Source of the DNA: JAKOUY01 sp037045185
Lineage (GTDB): Bacteria > Actinomycetota > Acidimicrobiia > Acidimicrobiales > Ilumatobacteraceae
Assembly (NCBI GenBank): GCA_037045185.1
Contig: JBAOHQ010000004.1
Location: 496,001 to 560,000, forward strand
DNA: 64,000 nt
Direction of reading: 5' to 3'
Shown here piece by piece: positions 21,983-30,570 of the stretch. The position numbers and the translations under genes were made by a program. A model generated the notes under the pieces. That model searched no databases, was not told the origin of the DNA, and saw nothing but the letters and a program-made list of their open reading frames with translations. Each line of letters begins with the position of its first letter. Position 1 is the first letter of the stretch.

Positions 21983-22835
21983 ATGGTGGGCATCGATTGG
22001 GCCGACGCCTCGCTGTCGTTCACGACGGGCCTGATCGCGGCGATCAACCCGTGCGGGTTCGTCCTGCTGCCCACGTACCTCCTGTACTTCCTCGGCATGG
22101 AGGCCGGCCGGTCCGACGATCAGCGCACCTCCATCGGCCGGGCGCTGAAGGTCGGCGGCGCGGTCAGCGCCGGCTTCCTCCTGGTCTTCCTGGTCATCGG
22201 GGCGATCACCCGCTGGCAGTCCACCTGGTTCCAGGACAAAGCCCCATGGATCGCCCTGGTGGTCGCCGTGCTGATGGTGATCCTCGGCCTCGCCATGCTC
22301 GTCGGCTACCGCCTGCCGTTCACCACGCCGAAGATGTCCATCGGGCGCAAGGACCGCTCGGTGCGCTCGATGTTCGTGTTCGGCGTGGCCTACGCCATCG
22401 CCTCGATCGGCTGCACGCTTGGACCGTTCATCACCCGTGTGCTCGCCGGGATCACCCGCTCAGGCTTCCTCACCGGGCTGATCAACTTCGCGCTCTACGC
22501 CCTGGCGATGGGCCTGGTGGTCATCGGTCTGACGGTCAGCCTGGCGATGGCCAACCGGTGGCTGCTTGAGCGTGCTGCGCAAGGGCATGCAGCACGTCGA
22601 GACGGTCGCCGGCGTGGTCGTGCTGCTGTCGGGCGTGTACCTGTTCTGGTACTGGTACACCGACCTCAACGACCAACTCGACGACCGGGTGACGGCCAAG
22701 GCCCTCGGCTGGCAGGCTCGCCTGGAGAACTTCGTCCAGCGCAACGAGACGGTCGTGGTGGTCCTGCTGGGGGCGATGATCGTGGCCGCGCTCGGCCTGG
22801 TGGCGGTGAAGTCCCGGCGCAGCCGGACGAGCTGA
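21983..22835 (+). CDS. ccdA: CcdA-type thiol-disulfide electron transporter (frame break)
   Basis: It moves reducing equivalents across the membrane to exported thioredoxin-like proteins. Six or more membrane helices are present. The two functional cysteines lie in INPCGFVLLPTY and SIGCTLGPF. The frame changes near 22565, after AMANRWLL, and continues as SVLRKGMQHVETVAGVVVL to the last helices. About 283 aa. It is directly downstream of the TlpA-like lipoprotein, the usual pairing for cytochrome c maturation or envelope reduction. Its stop abuts the convergent pdxH stop with no gap. Confidence 0.9.
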
Positions 22836-23483
22836 CTACGGCGCCAGCCGGCCGATCTCCCAGCCGGTTGCCCCCTGGCGGTAGCGCAGCCGGTCGTGTA
22901 GGCGGCTGGGCCGGCCCTGCCAGAACTCGTACTGCGTCGGGCGGATCAGCCACCCGCCCCAGAAGGCCGGGCGGGGGATGTCCTCGACGGCGGCGAAGGT
23001 CTCGGTGAACTGGGCGACGCGCTGGTCCAGCGCGGCCCGGTCGGCGATGGGTGTGGACTGCGGCGAGGCCCACGCCCCGATCTGCGAGGCCCGCGGCCGG
23101 GAGGCGTAGTACTCGTCGCTCTCGGCATCGGGCACGTGACCGACGACCTCGCCCCACACCCGCACCTGGCGGTGCAGTTGCAGCCAGCTGAACAGCAGGG
23201 CCACGTGGCCCCCGGCCTCCAGCTGCGTGCTCTTGTCCGACTGCAGGTTGGTGAAGAATGTGAAGCCGCGGTCGTCGGCGCTGCGCGCCAGGACGTAGCG
23301 GGAGTGTGGCTGGCCGGCGAAGTCCACGGTGGACAGCACGAAGGCGTTGGGCTCCACGCAACCGGCCTCGACCGCCTCGTCGTACCAGCGGTGCCACTGG
23401 GCCATCGGGTCGGGGGCGAGATCGTCGACGTCGAGGCCGTGGGTCTCGTACTGCACCCGGCGGCTGGCGAGCGAATCGGCCAT
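22836..23483 (-). CDS. pdxH: pyridoxamine 5'-phosphate oxidase
   Basis: An FMN-dependent enzyme that makes pyridoxal 5'-phosphate. 215 aa, full length. Signatures are PNAFVLSTVDFAGQPHSRYVL, FTFFTNLQSDKSTQLEAGG, QVRVWGEVV, SRPRASQIGAWASPQS and the C-terminal FWQGRPSRLHDRLRYRQ. It lies 1 nt downstream of serS on the same strand, so the two are co-transcribed. Confidence 0.97.
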   Translation of the reverse strand: MADSLASRRVQYETHGLDVDDLAPDPMAQWHRWYDEAVEAGCVEPNAFVLSTVDFAGQPHSRYVLARSADDRGFTFFTNLQSDKSTQLEAGGHVALLFSWLQLHRQVRVWGEVVGHVPDAESDEYYASRPRASQIGAWASPQSTPIADRAALDQRVAQFTETFAAVEDIPRPAFWGGWLIRPTQYEFWQGRPSRLHDRLRYRQGATGWEIGRLAP

Positions 23484-23484
23484 C

Positions 23485-24777
23485 TCAGGCCGCCGGGATG
23501 GTGGTGGCGCCGCGCATGTACGGGTGCAGCACGGCGGGGATGCGCACCGAGCCGTCGGCCTGGCGGTGGTTCTCGACGATGGCCGCCCACACCCGCGGCA
23601 CGGCCAGGGCCGACCCGTTCAGCGTGTGGGCAATGGCGGTACCGCGCACCCCCGCGGTGCGGACGCGGATCTCTGCCCGCCGGGCCTGGTAGTCGCTGAA
23701 CCACGACACCGAGCTGACCTCCAGCCAGGCGTCGCTGCCCGGTGCGTAGACCTCGATGTCGAAGCTGCGATGGTGGCTCTGGCCCAGGTCACCGGTGCAG
23801 ATCTCGATGATCCGGTAGGGCAGCTCGAGCGCGGCGATCGTGCCCTCGGCGCGGCCGACCAACTCGTCCAGCAGCGCCGGGGCCTGCTCGGCGGTGGCCA
23901 CGGCGAGGATCTCGACCTTGTCGAACTCGTGGGCCCGCAGCATGCCGCGGGTGTCACGACCCGCCGAGCCGGCCTCGCGCCGGTAGCACGGCGAGTAGGC
24001 CATCAGCCGGATGGGCAGGTCCTCGGCGTCGACGACCTCGCCGGCGTACATCGACGTCAACGGGACCTCGGCGGTGGGGATGCACCACAGGTCGTCACGC
24101 TCGATCGAGTAGGCGTCGTCGGCGAACTTGGGAAGCTGGCCGGTGGCGGTGAGCGTCGCGGTGGTGACCAGCGACGGCGGGCGGACCTCCTCGAACTGGT
24201 CGCCGTTGCGGTCGAGGGCCAGCTGGCACAGCGCCCGGGCCAGGCGGGCGCCGAGGCCACGCTGCATGGTGAACATCGACCCGCTGATCTTCGTCGCCCG
24301 CTCGTTGTCGAGGATCCCGAGGGCGGTGGCGGTCTCCCAATGCGCGACGCACTGGTGCGCGGCGAACTCGGCCGGCATCCCGACGGGCCCCTTGACCACG
24401 GGGTTGTCGTGGTCGCCGGCGCCGTCGGGTGCCAACGGGCTGGGCAGGTTCGGGATCCGCAGCAGCAGGTCGTTGATCGATGCCTCGAGACCGTCGCTCT
24501 GGACGGCGACGACGCGGGCCTCGTCGCCCAGGTCACGGCCGCGCTGTTGCAGTGCCGTTGCCCCGTCGACGTCACCCGCCCGGCGGTGCGCGCCCACCTG
24601 CTTGGAGATCTCGTTGATCTCGGCGCGGATGGCGTCACGCTGTCCGACCAGCTCACGGAAGGTGGAGTCGAGGGCGATCACCTGGTCGAGCTGGCGGAGC
24701 AGTTCGGGCTGGCCACGGCGGGCCAGGGCGGCGCGCACGGCGTCGGGATCCGTGCGCAACAGGCGAAGGTCGATCAC
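23485..24777 (-). CDS. serS: seryl-tRNA synthetase
   Basis: 430 aa class II synthetase. An N-terminal coiled-coil arm (about residues 30-100) contacts the long variable arm of tRNA-Ser. Class II motifs are visible in YSPCYRREAGSAGRDTRGMLRAHEF (motif 2) and in the C-terminal region with LNGSALAVPRVWAAIVENH (motif 3). SerRS also charges tRNA-Sec with serine as the first step of selenocysteine formation, relevant here because tRNA-Sec is encoded at 57449. The start is divergent from the ABC ATPase. Confidence 0.97.
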   Translation of the reverse strand: MIDLRLLRTDPDAVRAALARRGQPELLRQLDQVIALDSTFRELVGQRDAIRAEINEISKQVGAHRRAGDVDGATALQQRGRDLGDEARVVAVQSDGLEASINDLLLRIPNLPSPLAPDGAGDHDNPVVKGPVGMPAEFAAHQCVAHWETATALGILDNERATKISGSMFTMQRGLGARLARALCQLALDRNGDQFEEVRPPSLVTTATLTATGQLPKFADDAYSIERDDLWCIPTAEVPLTSMYAGEVVDAEDLPIRLMAYSPCYRREAGSAGRDTRGMLRAHEFDKVEILAVATAEQAPALLDELVGRAEGTIAALELPYRIIEICTGDLGQSHHRSFDIEVYAPGSDAWLEVSSVSWFSDYQARRAEIRVRTAGVRGTAIAHTLNGSALAVPRVWAAIVENHRQADGSVRIPAVLHPYMRGATTIPAA

Positions 24778-24839
24778 CAGGCCAGGCTACTGGCGGTCCT
24801 CTTCGGAGCCAGAAGGCGTTGCCCGGTAGCGTCCATCCC

Positions 24840-25751
24840 GTGGCGCACCCGGTGGAGGTCCAGGAGCTGACGGTCCGCTACGGCACACGCACCGCGGTGG
24901 ACACCGTCAGCTTCCACGCCGCGGCGGGGCGGGTGACCGCCGTGCTGGGGCCCAACGGAGCGGGCAAGACGTCGACGATCGAGGTCTGCGAGGGGTTCCG
25001 CAGAGCGGCGGCCGGCACCGTTCGGGTGCTTGGCATGGATCCGGCCGTCGACCAGCGGCGGCTCAGCGAGCGGATGGGCGTGATGCTGCAGGAGGGCGGC
25101 GTGTACCCGAGCGCCCGGGTGCGCGACACGGTGGCCCACTACGCCGCGCTGTACGGCCGGGGTGCCGATCCCGACGAACTCGTGGCAGCGGTCGGGCTCG
25201 TGGAGCGGGCCAGCGCCACCTGGCGCAAGCTCAGCGGCGGCGAGAAGCAGCGCCTCTCGCTGGCCCTGGCGCTGGCCGCCAAGCCCGACGTCGCCTTCCT
25301 CGACGAACCCACCTCCGGGGTGGACATCAACGGCCGTGACGCCATCCGCGGCATCGTCGGCGGGCTGCGTGACTCGGGGTGTGCCGTGGTGCTGGCGACC
25401 CACGAGCTGGACGAGGCCGAGCGCCTCGCCGACTGGGTGGTCATCGTCGACCAGGGCAGGGTGGTGGCCGACGGCTCGCTGTCCGAGCTTCGCCACGGCT
25501 TCGACGAGATCCGCTTCCGTAGCGCGCCCACCCTGGACATCACCAAGCTGGCTGCGGCGCTGGGGATGGTGGCCAGCCGCGTCGGGGCCGACGAGTACGT
25601 GATCGACGCGCCACCGCACCCCCGGCTGATGGCCAAGCTGTCCACCTGGCTGGCCGATGAGGGTCTGCCGCTGGAGGACCTGCGCGCCGGGGCACAACGC
25701 CTGGAGGACGTCTTCCGCCGGCTTACCGCACCGCAGGGACCCGGCGGATGA
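24840..25751 (+). CDS. ABC transporter ATP-binding protein (drug/ABC-2 exporter type)
   Basis: Walker A is LGPNGAGKTSTIEVCEGF, the signature is KLSGGEKQRLSLALALAA, Walker B is VAFLDEPTSGVD, and the switch His is in LATHELDEAE. About 303 aa, with a C-terminal regulatory segment. I prefer the GTG at 24840 (VAHPVEVQELTVRYG) to a TTG seven codons upstream. It overlaps the permease start by 4 nt. In many actinobacteria a pair like this sits beside haem A/cytochrome oxidase genes, as here, but its substrate is not established. Confidence 0.93.
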   Translation: MAHPVEVQELTVRYGTRTAVDTVSFHAAAGRVTAVLGPNGAGKTSTIEVCEGFRRAAAGTVRVLGMDPAVDQRRLSERMGVMLQEGGVYPSARVRDTVAHYAALYGRGADPDELVAAVGLVERASATWRKLSGGEKQRLSLALALAAKPDVAFLDEPTSGVDINGRDAIRGIVGGLRDSGCAVVLATHELDEAERLADWVVIVDQGRVVADGSLSELRHGFDEIRFRSAPTLDITKLAAALGMVASRVGADEYVIDAPPHPRLMAKLSTWLADEGLPLEDLRAGAQRLEDVFRRLTAPQGPGG

Positions 25752-26473
25752 ACCGCCTCGCCGCCCAACTGCGCGCCGAGTTGCGCCTGACCCTCAGCAA
25801 CGGTGAGCAACTGCTGCTCACCCTCGGGATCCCCATCCTGCTGCTGGTGTTCTTCAGCAAGGTGGACGTGCTGCCCACCGGCACCGAGCATCCGGTGGAC
25901 TTCCTCGCCCCAGGGGTGTTGGCGCTGGCGGTGATGAGCACGGCGATGGTGTCGCTGGGCATCGGCACGGGCTTCGAGCGCACGTATCACGTGCTCAAGC
26001 GGCTCGGCGCCACACCCCTCGGCCGCGGTCGGCTGCTGGCGGCGAAGATCGCCGCGGTGGTCGTGGTGGAGCTGATCCAGTTCGCCGTGCTGGTGCCCAT
26101 CGCCTACGCCCTCGGGTGGCGCGAATCCGGCGCCAACTGGCTGCTGGCAATCGCCGCCGTGGTGGTCGGGACCGTGGCCTTCGCCGGCATCGGCATGACG
26201 ATGGCCGGCAGGCTGCGTGGCGAGTTGAACCTGGCCGCCCAGAACGGGCTGTACCTGGTGCTGCTGCTCCTCGGCGGGATGATCATCCCGTGGTCCAAGC
26301 TGCCCGGTCCCCTGCGCTCGGCCGCCCAGGTCCTGCCGTCGGGGGCCCTGGCCGACGTGCTCCGAGACGCGCTCGCTGGCGCGGCGGTCAGGCCCGGCGC
26401 CAGCTGGGTCGTCCTCGGGGCCTGGGCCGTCGCCGCACCCGTGGCCGCCGCCCGCCTCTTCCGCTGGGACTGA
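25748..26473 (+). CDS. ABC-2 type transporter permease
   Basis: 241 aa with six predicted helices and the ABC-2 loop motif GTGFERTYHVLKRLGATPLGRGRLLAAK. The C-terminal half has NGLYLVLLLLGGMIIPWSKLP. It forms the membrane half of the exporter with the preceding ATPase, overlapping by ATGA. It converges on the cta operon's last gene across a 190-bp repeat-rich spacer. Confidence 0.93.
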   Translation: MNRLAAQLRAELRLTLSNGEQLLLTLGIPILLLVFFSKVDVLPTGTEHPVDFLAPGVLALAVMSTAMVSLGIGTGFERTYHVLKRLGATPLGRGRLLAAKIAAVVVVELIQFAVLVPIAYALGWRESGANWLLAIAAVVVGTVAFAGIGMTMAGRLRGELNLAAQNGLYLVLLLLGGMIIPWSKLPGPLRSAAQVLPSGALADVLRDALAGAAVRPGASWVVLGAWAVAAPVAAARLFRWD

Positions 26474-26489
26474 CCCCGCCCCCACCCCC

Positions 26490-26598
26490 GCATGGGCGCG
26501 ATAACTGCGGATATCTGAAGTCTGCGCGCCCAAGCAACTCACCGCGGACCTGCATGGGCGCGGCAGACTACGGAAATCCGAGGTGTGCGCGCCCATGC
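26490..26598. repeat. paired 46/47-bp palindromic repeats (family A, copies 1-2)
   Basis: Copy 1 (26490-26535) and copy 2 (26552-26598) each start GCATGGGCGCG and end with the complementary arm CGCGCCCA(T/A)GC around a 24-25 nt centre. The copies are 16 nt apart. The same pair with the same 16-nt spacing recurs at 55135-55242. The locus lies between convergent genes. Confidence 0.9.
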
Positions 26599-26604
26599 GG
26601 GCCG

Positions 26605-26662
26605 GGCCGGGCTGGCGGGGCTCGCCGGGGCGGGGCCGGGCTGGCGGGGCTCGCCGGGGCGG
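26605..26662. repeat. perfect 29-bp tandem duplication
   Basis: A 29-nt unit beginning GGCCGGGCTGGCGGGGCTCG occurs twice with no mismatch (26605-26633 and 26634-26662). It ends 3 nt before the ctaG stop. It is extremely G-rich on the plus strand, with several GGGG tracts, so G-quadruplex formation downstream of the cta operon is possible. Confidence 0.85.
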
Positions 26663-26665
26663 GGG

Positions 26666-27586
26666 TCAGGGGGCGGGGGTGCGGTCGAAGGCTGCGGTGA
26701 CCTGCTCGTAGGTGAGCGGGTGCTCGTCGTGGCCGAGGATCTCTGCGGTGGGCATCGTCCCGCCACGCCGGTATGTGCTCGCGGTCTCCACCCCGAAGCG
26801 CTTCATGAAGATGAACACGATGATCGACCAGATGAACACGGTGCCACCGGTCTTCATCACCGCGCCGGCGAGTTGCTGATCCTCGGTCACCGAGAGACCC
26901 CAGACCCGCACGGGCTGCTCGTAGCGCTTGTACACCACGCCGTCGGCGAAGGTCAGCCAGCCGGCCGGCACCATCGGGATCACGCTCTGGACGAACAGGT
27001 AGCTGCACTTGCCGATGGGTGTGAGGTGCCACTCCTTGAACGGCCCGACGATGGGCGTCCACATCCACACCCCGGTCATCACTACCAGCACGTGCAGCAG
27101 GTAGTGCAGTGCGCCGTTCTGCACCGAGGCGTTCACCACTCCAGGGATGTGCACGATCATCACCAAGGCGTTGAAGGCGACGCCGGCGACGATGGGTTCG
27201 GTGAGGAAGCGCAGGACGCGGTAGCCACGCCCGGTGCCCACCAGCGTCCGCAGCAGCCACTCCGGCGTGGCCAGCAGCACCAGCGGGGGCAGGAAGTAGC
27301 TCAGCATCATGTGCTGGAACATGTGCACCGAGTACAGGTAGTCCTCGCCGATCTGGTGGATCGGCCACGTGGAGGCCGTGAACAGGATCACCATCGCGGT
27401 GACGAAGCACCACACCTGCCTGCGGGTGACCACCGGTTCACCGAGCGCCACCGCACGCGGCCCGATCACCCGGATCGAGTAGATGTACGCGACGATCAGG
27501 AAACCGACCAGCAACCAGACCTCAGGGTTGGCCTGGTACCGCCAGGGGTCGGGGAAACTCGGCGTGCCGAGCACCGCGGTGATCAC
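26666..27586 (-). CDS. ctaG: CtaG-type cytochrome c oxidase assembly protein
   Basis: 306 aa, seven or eight membrane helices, of the caa3_CtaG family. Family features are WPIHQIGEDYLYSVHMFQHMMLSYFLPPLVLL with its histidines, MIVHIPGVVNASVQN, and HYLLHVLVVMTGVWMWTPIVGP. These proteins aid CuB insertion in caa3 oxidases. It is the last gene of the leftward cta operon, 9 nt after subunit IV. The hydrophilic tail (PTAEILGHDEHPLTYEQV) extends into the cytoplasm. Confidence 0.93.
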   Translation of the reverse strand: MITAVLGTPSFPDPWRYQANPEVWLLVGFLIVAYIYSIRVIGPRAVALGEPVVTRRQVWCFVTAMVILFTASTWPIHQIGEDYLYSVHMFQHMMLSYFLPPLVLLATPEWLLRTLVGTGRGYRVLRFLTEPIVAGVAFNALVMIVHIPGVVNASVQNGALHYLLHVLVVMTGVWMWTPIVGPFKEWHLTPIGKCSYLFVQSVIPMVPAGWLTFADGVVYKRYEQPVRVWGLSVTEDQQLAGAVMKTGGTVFIWSIIVFIFMKRFGVETASTYRRGGTMPTAEILGHDEHPLTYEQVTAAFDRTPAP

Positions 27587-27595
27587 GGCTCCGGT

Positions 27596-27934
27596 CTAGT
27601 TGAAGAACCGGTACGAGAACAACACGCCCAGGTACACCATCAGCGTCAGCGCGATCCCCATGTAGAAGAGGATGCCGAACAGCTTGTTGTCGAACTTGAG
27701 ATGCATGAAGAACAGCAGCACCAGGATGAACTTGGCCACCATCATGATGAGCAGGAACGGGGTGTGGAACCCGCCCAGGTCGACCCAGTAGGTGGCGGTC
27801 TCCAGCCCGGTGAGCACCGCCAGGATCACGGCGATCTTGATGTAGGCCATGTCGGGGTGATGCTGGTGCGCACCGACGTCGTGGTGGTCGGCGGTGTGCG
27901 GGTCGGCGATGTCGGTCACGTGCGCCTCGCTCAT
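27596..27934 (-). CDS. ctaF: cytochrome c oxidase subunit IV, prokaryotic type
   Basis: 112 aa. A His-rich N-terminus (ADHHDVGAHQHHPDMAY) precedes three helices: IAVILAVLTGLETATYWV, FLLIMMVAKFILVLLFFMHL and FGILFYMGIALTLMVYLGVL. This fits the small COX4_pro subunit that stabilises the oxidase. Its ATG overlaps the ctaE stop by 4 nt. The His-rich head could bind copper, which is a guess. Confidence 0.88.
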   Translation of the reverse strand: MSEAHVTDIADPHTADHHDVGAHQHHPDMAYIKIAVILAVLTGLETATYWVDLGGFHTPFLLIMMVAKFILVLLFFMHLKFDNKLFGILFYMGIALTLMVYLGVLFSYRFFN

Positions 27935-28560
27935 GACGGGATCAGGTAGACGAGGGTGAAGATGACGATCCAGACGACGTCGACGAAGTGCCAATAGAGG
28001 CCGATCAACTCCACCGATTCCGCCTTGTTGCCGACGATCTTGTTCTTGCCGATCATCGCCACCAGGGCCATCAGCATGATGATGCCGACGCTGACGTGGA
28101 CGCCGTGGAAGCCGGTGAGCGTGTAGAAGCTGGAGCTGAACAGGCTCGTCGTGTACCCCAGACCCTCGTGGTAGAAGCTGGTGAACTCGTACACCTGGGC
28201 GCCCACGAACGTGGCGCCCAAGAGGGCGGTCACCGTCAGCCAGGTCTGGGTCTTGCGGTCGTCGTTCTGGTGAGCGTGGCTCACGGCCAACACCATGGTG
28301 AGCGAGCTCATCAGCAGCACGAAGCTGGAGATCGAGGTCAGCGGGATGTCCCACAGCGCGTCAGGCCCCGGACCGTTGCCGTTGCGGCCGCGGTACAGCA
28401 TGTAGGTGGAGATCAGCCCGCCGAACAGCAGGCACTCACTCCCGAGGAAGAGCCACATCGCCAGCTTGTTGTTGCTCAGCCCGGTGGAGGTGTAGTGCGC
28501 CCCGGGGTGGTGATCCCCGCCGTGAGCGGCGGGAGCGTCGTGCACAGCCAGGTCAGACAT
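27931..28560 (-). CDS. ctaE: cytochrome c oxidase subunit III
   Basis: 209 aa with five helices. Conserved elements are KLAMWLFLGSECLLFGGL, TGFHGVHVSVGIIMLM and IGLYWHFVDVVWIVIFTLVY. Subunit III stabilises the catalytic core and the proton uptake path. It overlaps the ctaD stop by 8 nt. Confidence 0.96.
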   Translation of the reverse strand: MSDLAVHDAPAAHGGDHHPGAHYTSTGLSNNKLAMWLFLGSECLLFGGLISTYMLYRGRNGNGPGPDALWDIPLTSISSFVLLMSSLTMVLAVSHAHQNDDRKTQTWLTVTALLGATFVGAQVYEFTSFYHEGLGYTTSLFSSSFYTLTGFHGVHVSVGIIMLMALVAMIGKNKIVGNKAESVELIGLYWHFVDVVWIVIFTLVYLIPS

Positions 28561-30559
28561 TGGCCAGCTCCTTCCCGACGCCGGTACCCGCAGGCGGGTC
28601 GTAGTCACCCGGCTCGGCGACGGACGGCTCCAGTGCCCAGGCAAAGGCCGCCGCCAGCACGATGAGCGCGCCCACCATCGCCAGCAGGGTGTTGTACATG
28701 ATCCCGTAGCCGATGATCGGCAGGCCGAAGGCCAGGATGATGGGCCAGTACGACGGCGACGGCATGTGGATGTCGTGGTCGGCGTGAGCCTCCTGCTCGG
28801 CCATGATCTCTTCGGCCGTGCGCGTCTTCACCAGTCGAACCCCGTGATCGGTCTCGACCTCTTCGTACTTGCGGTGGAAGAACTCGTCCACCTCGTGCAC
28901 CGTGGGGATGGCGTCGAAGTTGTGCACCTTCGGCGGGCTGTGTGTCAGCCATTCCAGGGTGCGGGCGTCCCACGGATCCAGCGGGGCGACCTCGCCCTTG
29001 TGCAGCAGGTGCGTGCGCACCACGTTCCACACGAACACGAGCACGCCGATGCCGAGGACGTACGACCCCACCGTGGCCACCTTGTTCCAGAAGCCGAGGT
29101 TGAACAGCCCCTCACCGGTGAGGTTCTGCGGCCACACCACCATGCGCCGCGGCTGGCCCTGCAGGCCGATCATGTGCATCGGCCCGAACGTCAGGTTCAT
29201 GCCGATCACCATCAGCCAGAAGTTCCACTTGCCCAGCGTGTCGTTCAGCATCTTGCCGAAGACCTTCGGCCACCAGTAGTAGAAGCCGGCGAACAACCCG
29301 AAGATGGCGCCGCCGAACAGCACGTAGTGGAAGTGGGCGACGATGTAGTAGGTGTCGGTCTGCTGGGTGTCACTGGGTGACACGGCGTGGGTCACCCCGG
29401 ACAACCCGCCGATGGTGAACTGGGTGACCAGGCCGATGGCGAACAGCATCGGCACGGTGAAGGTGAGCTTGCCGCCCCACATGGTGAGGGTCCAGTTGAT
29501 GATCTTCACCCCGGTGGGGATGGCGATCAGCATCGTCCCGACGCTGAACACCGCCACGCTGACCGGGCCGAGGCCGCTGGCGAACATGTGGTGGGCCCAC
29601 ACGCCGAAGCCGAGGAAGCCGATGGCCGCGCCGCTGAGGGCGACGAACTTGTACCCGAACAGCGGCTTGCGGCTGAAGACCGGCAGGACCTCGGACACGA
29701 TGCCGAAGCTTGGCAAGATCAGGATGTACACCTCTGGGTGGCCGAAGATCCAGAACAGGTGCTGCCACAGCAGCGGGTCTGCGCCGAGGTTGACGTTGAA
29801 GAACTGGGCCCCGAACACCCGGCTGAACGACAGCAGGAACAGCGCAACGGTGATGACCGGCAGCGAGAACACCAAGAGGAACTGGACCACCAGCACCATC
29901 CAGGTGAACATCGGCATCTTCCACAGCGTCAGCCCGGGGGCACGCATGTTGATGACGGTGACGATCAGGTTGATGGCGCCGGTCAGCGAGGCGATACCGG
30001 TGATCTGCACGCCGATGGCCCAGTAGTCCACGCCGTGGCCCGGCGAGAACAGCCCGGACGCGTTCGGCTGGTACATGAACCATCCACCGTCGGCCGCCCC
30101 GCCGAGGAACCACGAGGTGTTGAGGAACAGCCCGCCGAACAGGAAGCACCAGAAGCCGAAGGCGTTGAGCCGCGGGAAAGCGACGTCACGGGCGCCGATC
30201 TGCAACGGGATCATGTAGTTGGCGAAGGCGCTGACCATGGGCATGACGAAGAGGAAGATCATCGTCGTGGCGTGCATGGTGAACATCTGGTTGTAGGTGC
30301 CGGCGCTGAGCACCGTGTTGTCCGGCGCGGCGAGCTGCGTGCGGATCAGCAGCGCCTCGAGCCCACCCACCAGGAAGAAGGCGAAGGCGACGACGCCGTA
30401 CATGATGCCGATCTTCTTGTGGTCAACGGTGAACAGCCACGACCGCCAGCCGGTGGAGCTCACCGGGCGGCGGAAGGCGCCGTATGCGTCGGCAGGCCCC
30501 ACGAAGGTGGGGGCGTCACCGGCCAGTGCCGGGGTGGATGGGCGTTCGATGATTGCCAT
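28553..30559 (-). CDS. ctaD: cytochrome c oxidase subunit I
   Basis: 668 aa catalytic subunit of an aa3/caa3 oxidase. All six metal ligands are visible: the helix II haem a His in MHATTMIF, the CuB His-Tyr in FGHPEVYIL, the CuB pair in VWAHHMF, and the haem a3 and second haem a His in VAHFHYVLFGG. The D-channel Asn/Asp area and K-channel residues appear typical of type A1. About 70 extra C-terminal residues add two helices (WPIILAFGLPIIGYGIMYN). It lies between ctaC and ctaE. Confidence 0.97.
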   Translation of the reverse strand: MAIIERPSTPALAGDAPTFVGPADAYGAFRRPVSSTGWRSWLFTVDHKKIGIMYGVVAFAFFLVGGLEALLIRTQLAAPDNTVLSAGTYNQMFTMHATTMIFLFVMPMVSAFANYMIPLQIGARDVAFPRLNAFGFWCFLFGGLFLNTSWFLGGAADGGWFMYQPNASGLFSPGHGVDYWAIGVQITGIASLTGAINLIVTVINMRAPGLTLWKMPMFTWMVLVVQFLLVFSLPVITVALFLLSFSRVFGAQFFNVNLGADPLLWQHLFWIFGHPEVYILILPSFGIVSEVLPVFSRKPLFGYKFVALSGAAIGFLGFGVWAHHMFASGLGPVSVAVFSVGTMLIAIPTGVKIINWTLTMWGGKLTFTVPMLFAIGLVTQFTIGGLSGVTHAVSPSDTQQTDTYYIVAHFHYVLFGGAIFGLFAGFYYWWPKVFGKMLNDTLGKWNFWLMVIGMNLTFGPMHMIGLQGQPRRMVVWPQNLTGEGLFNLGFWNKVATVGSYVLGIGVLVFVWNVVRTHLLHKGEVAPLDPWDARTLEWLTHSPPKVHNFDAIPTVHEVDEFFHRKYEEVETDHGVRLVKTRTAEEIMAEQEAHADHDIHMPSPSYWPIILAFGLPIIGYGIMYNTLLAMVGALIVLAAAFAWALEPSVAEPGDYDPPAGTGVGKELANV

Positions 30560-30570
30560 GTCGTCCGTCC

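Noticed and set aside
27596..28354. 252-codon leftward ORF for subunit IV
   Set aside because: The true gene starts at 27934; the upstream part overlaps ctaE out of frame.
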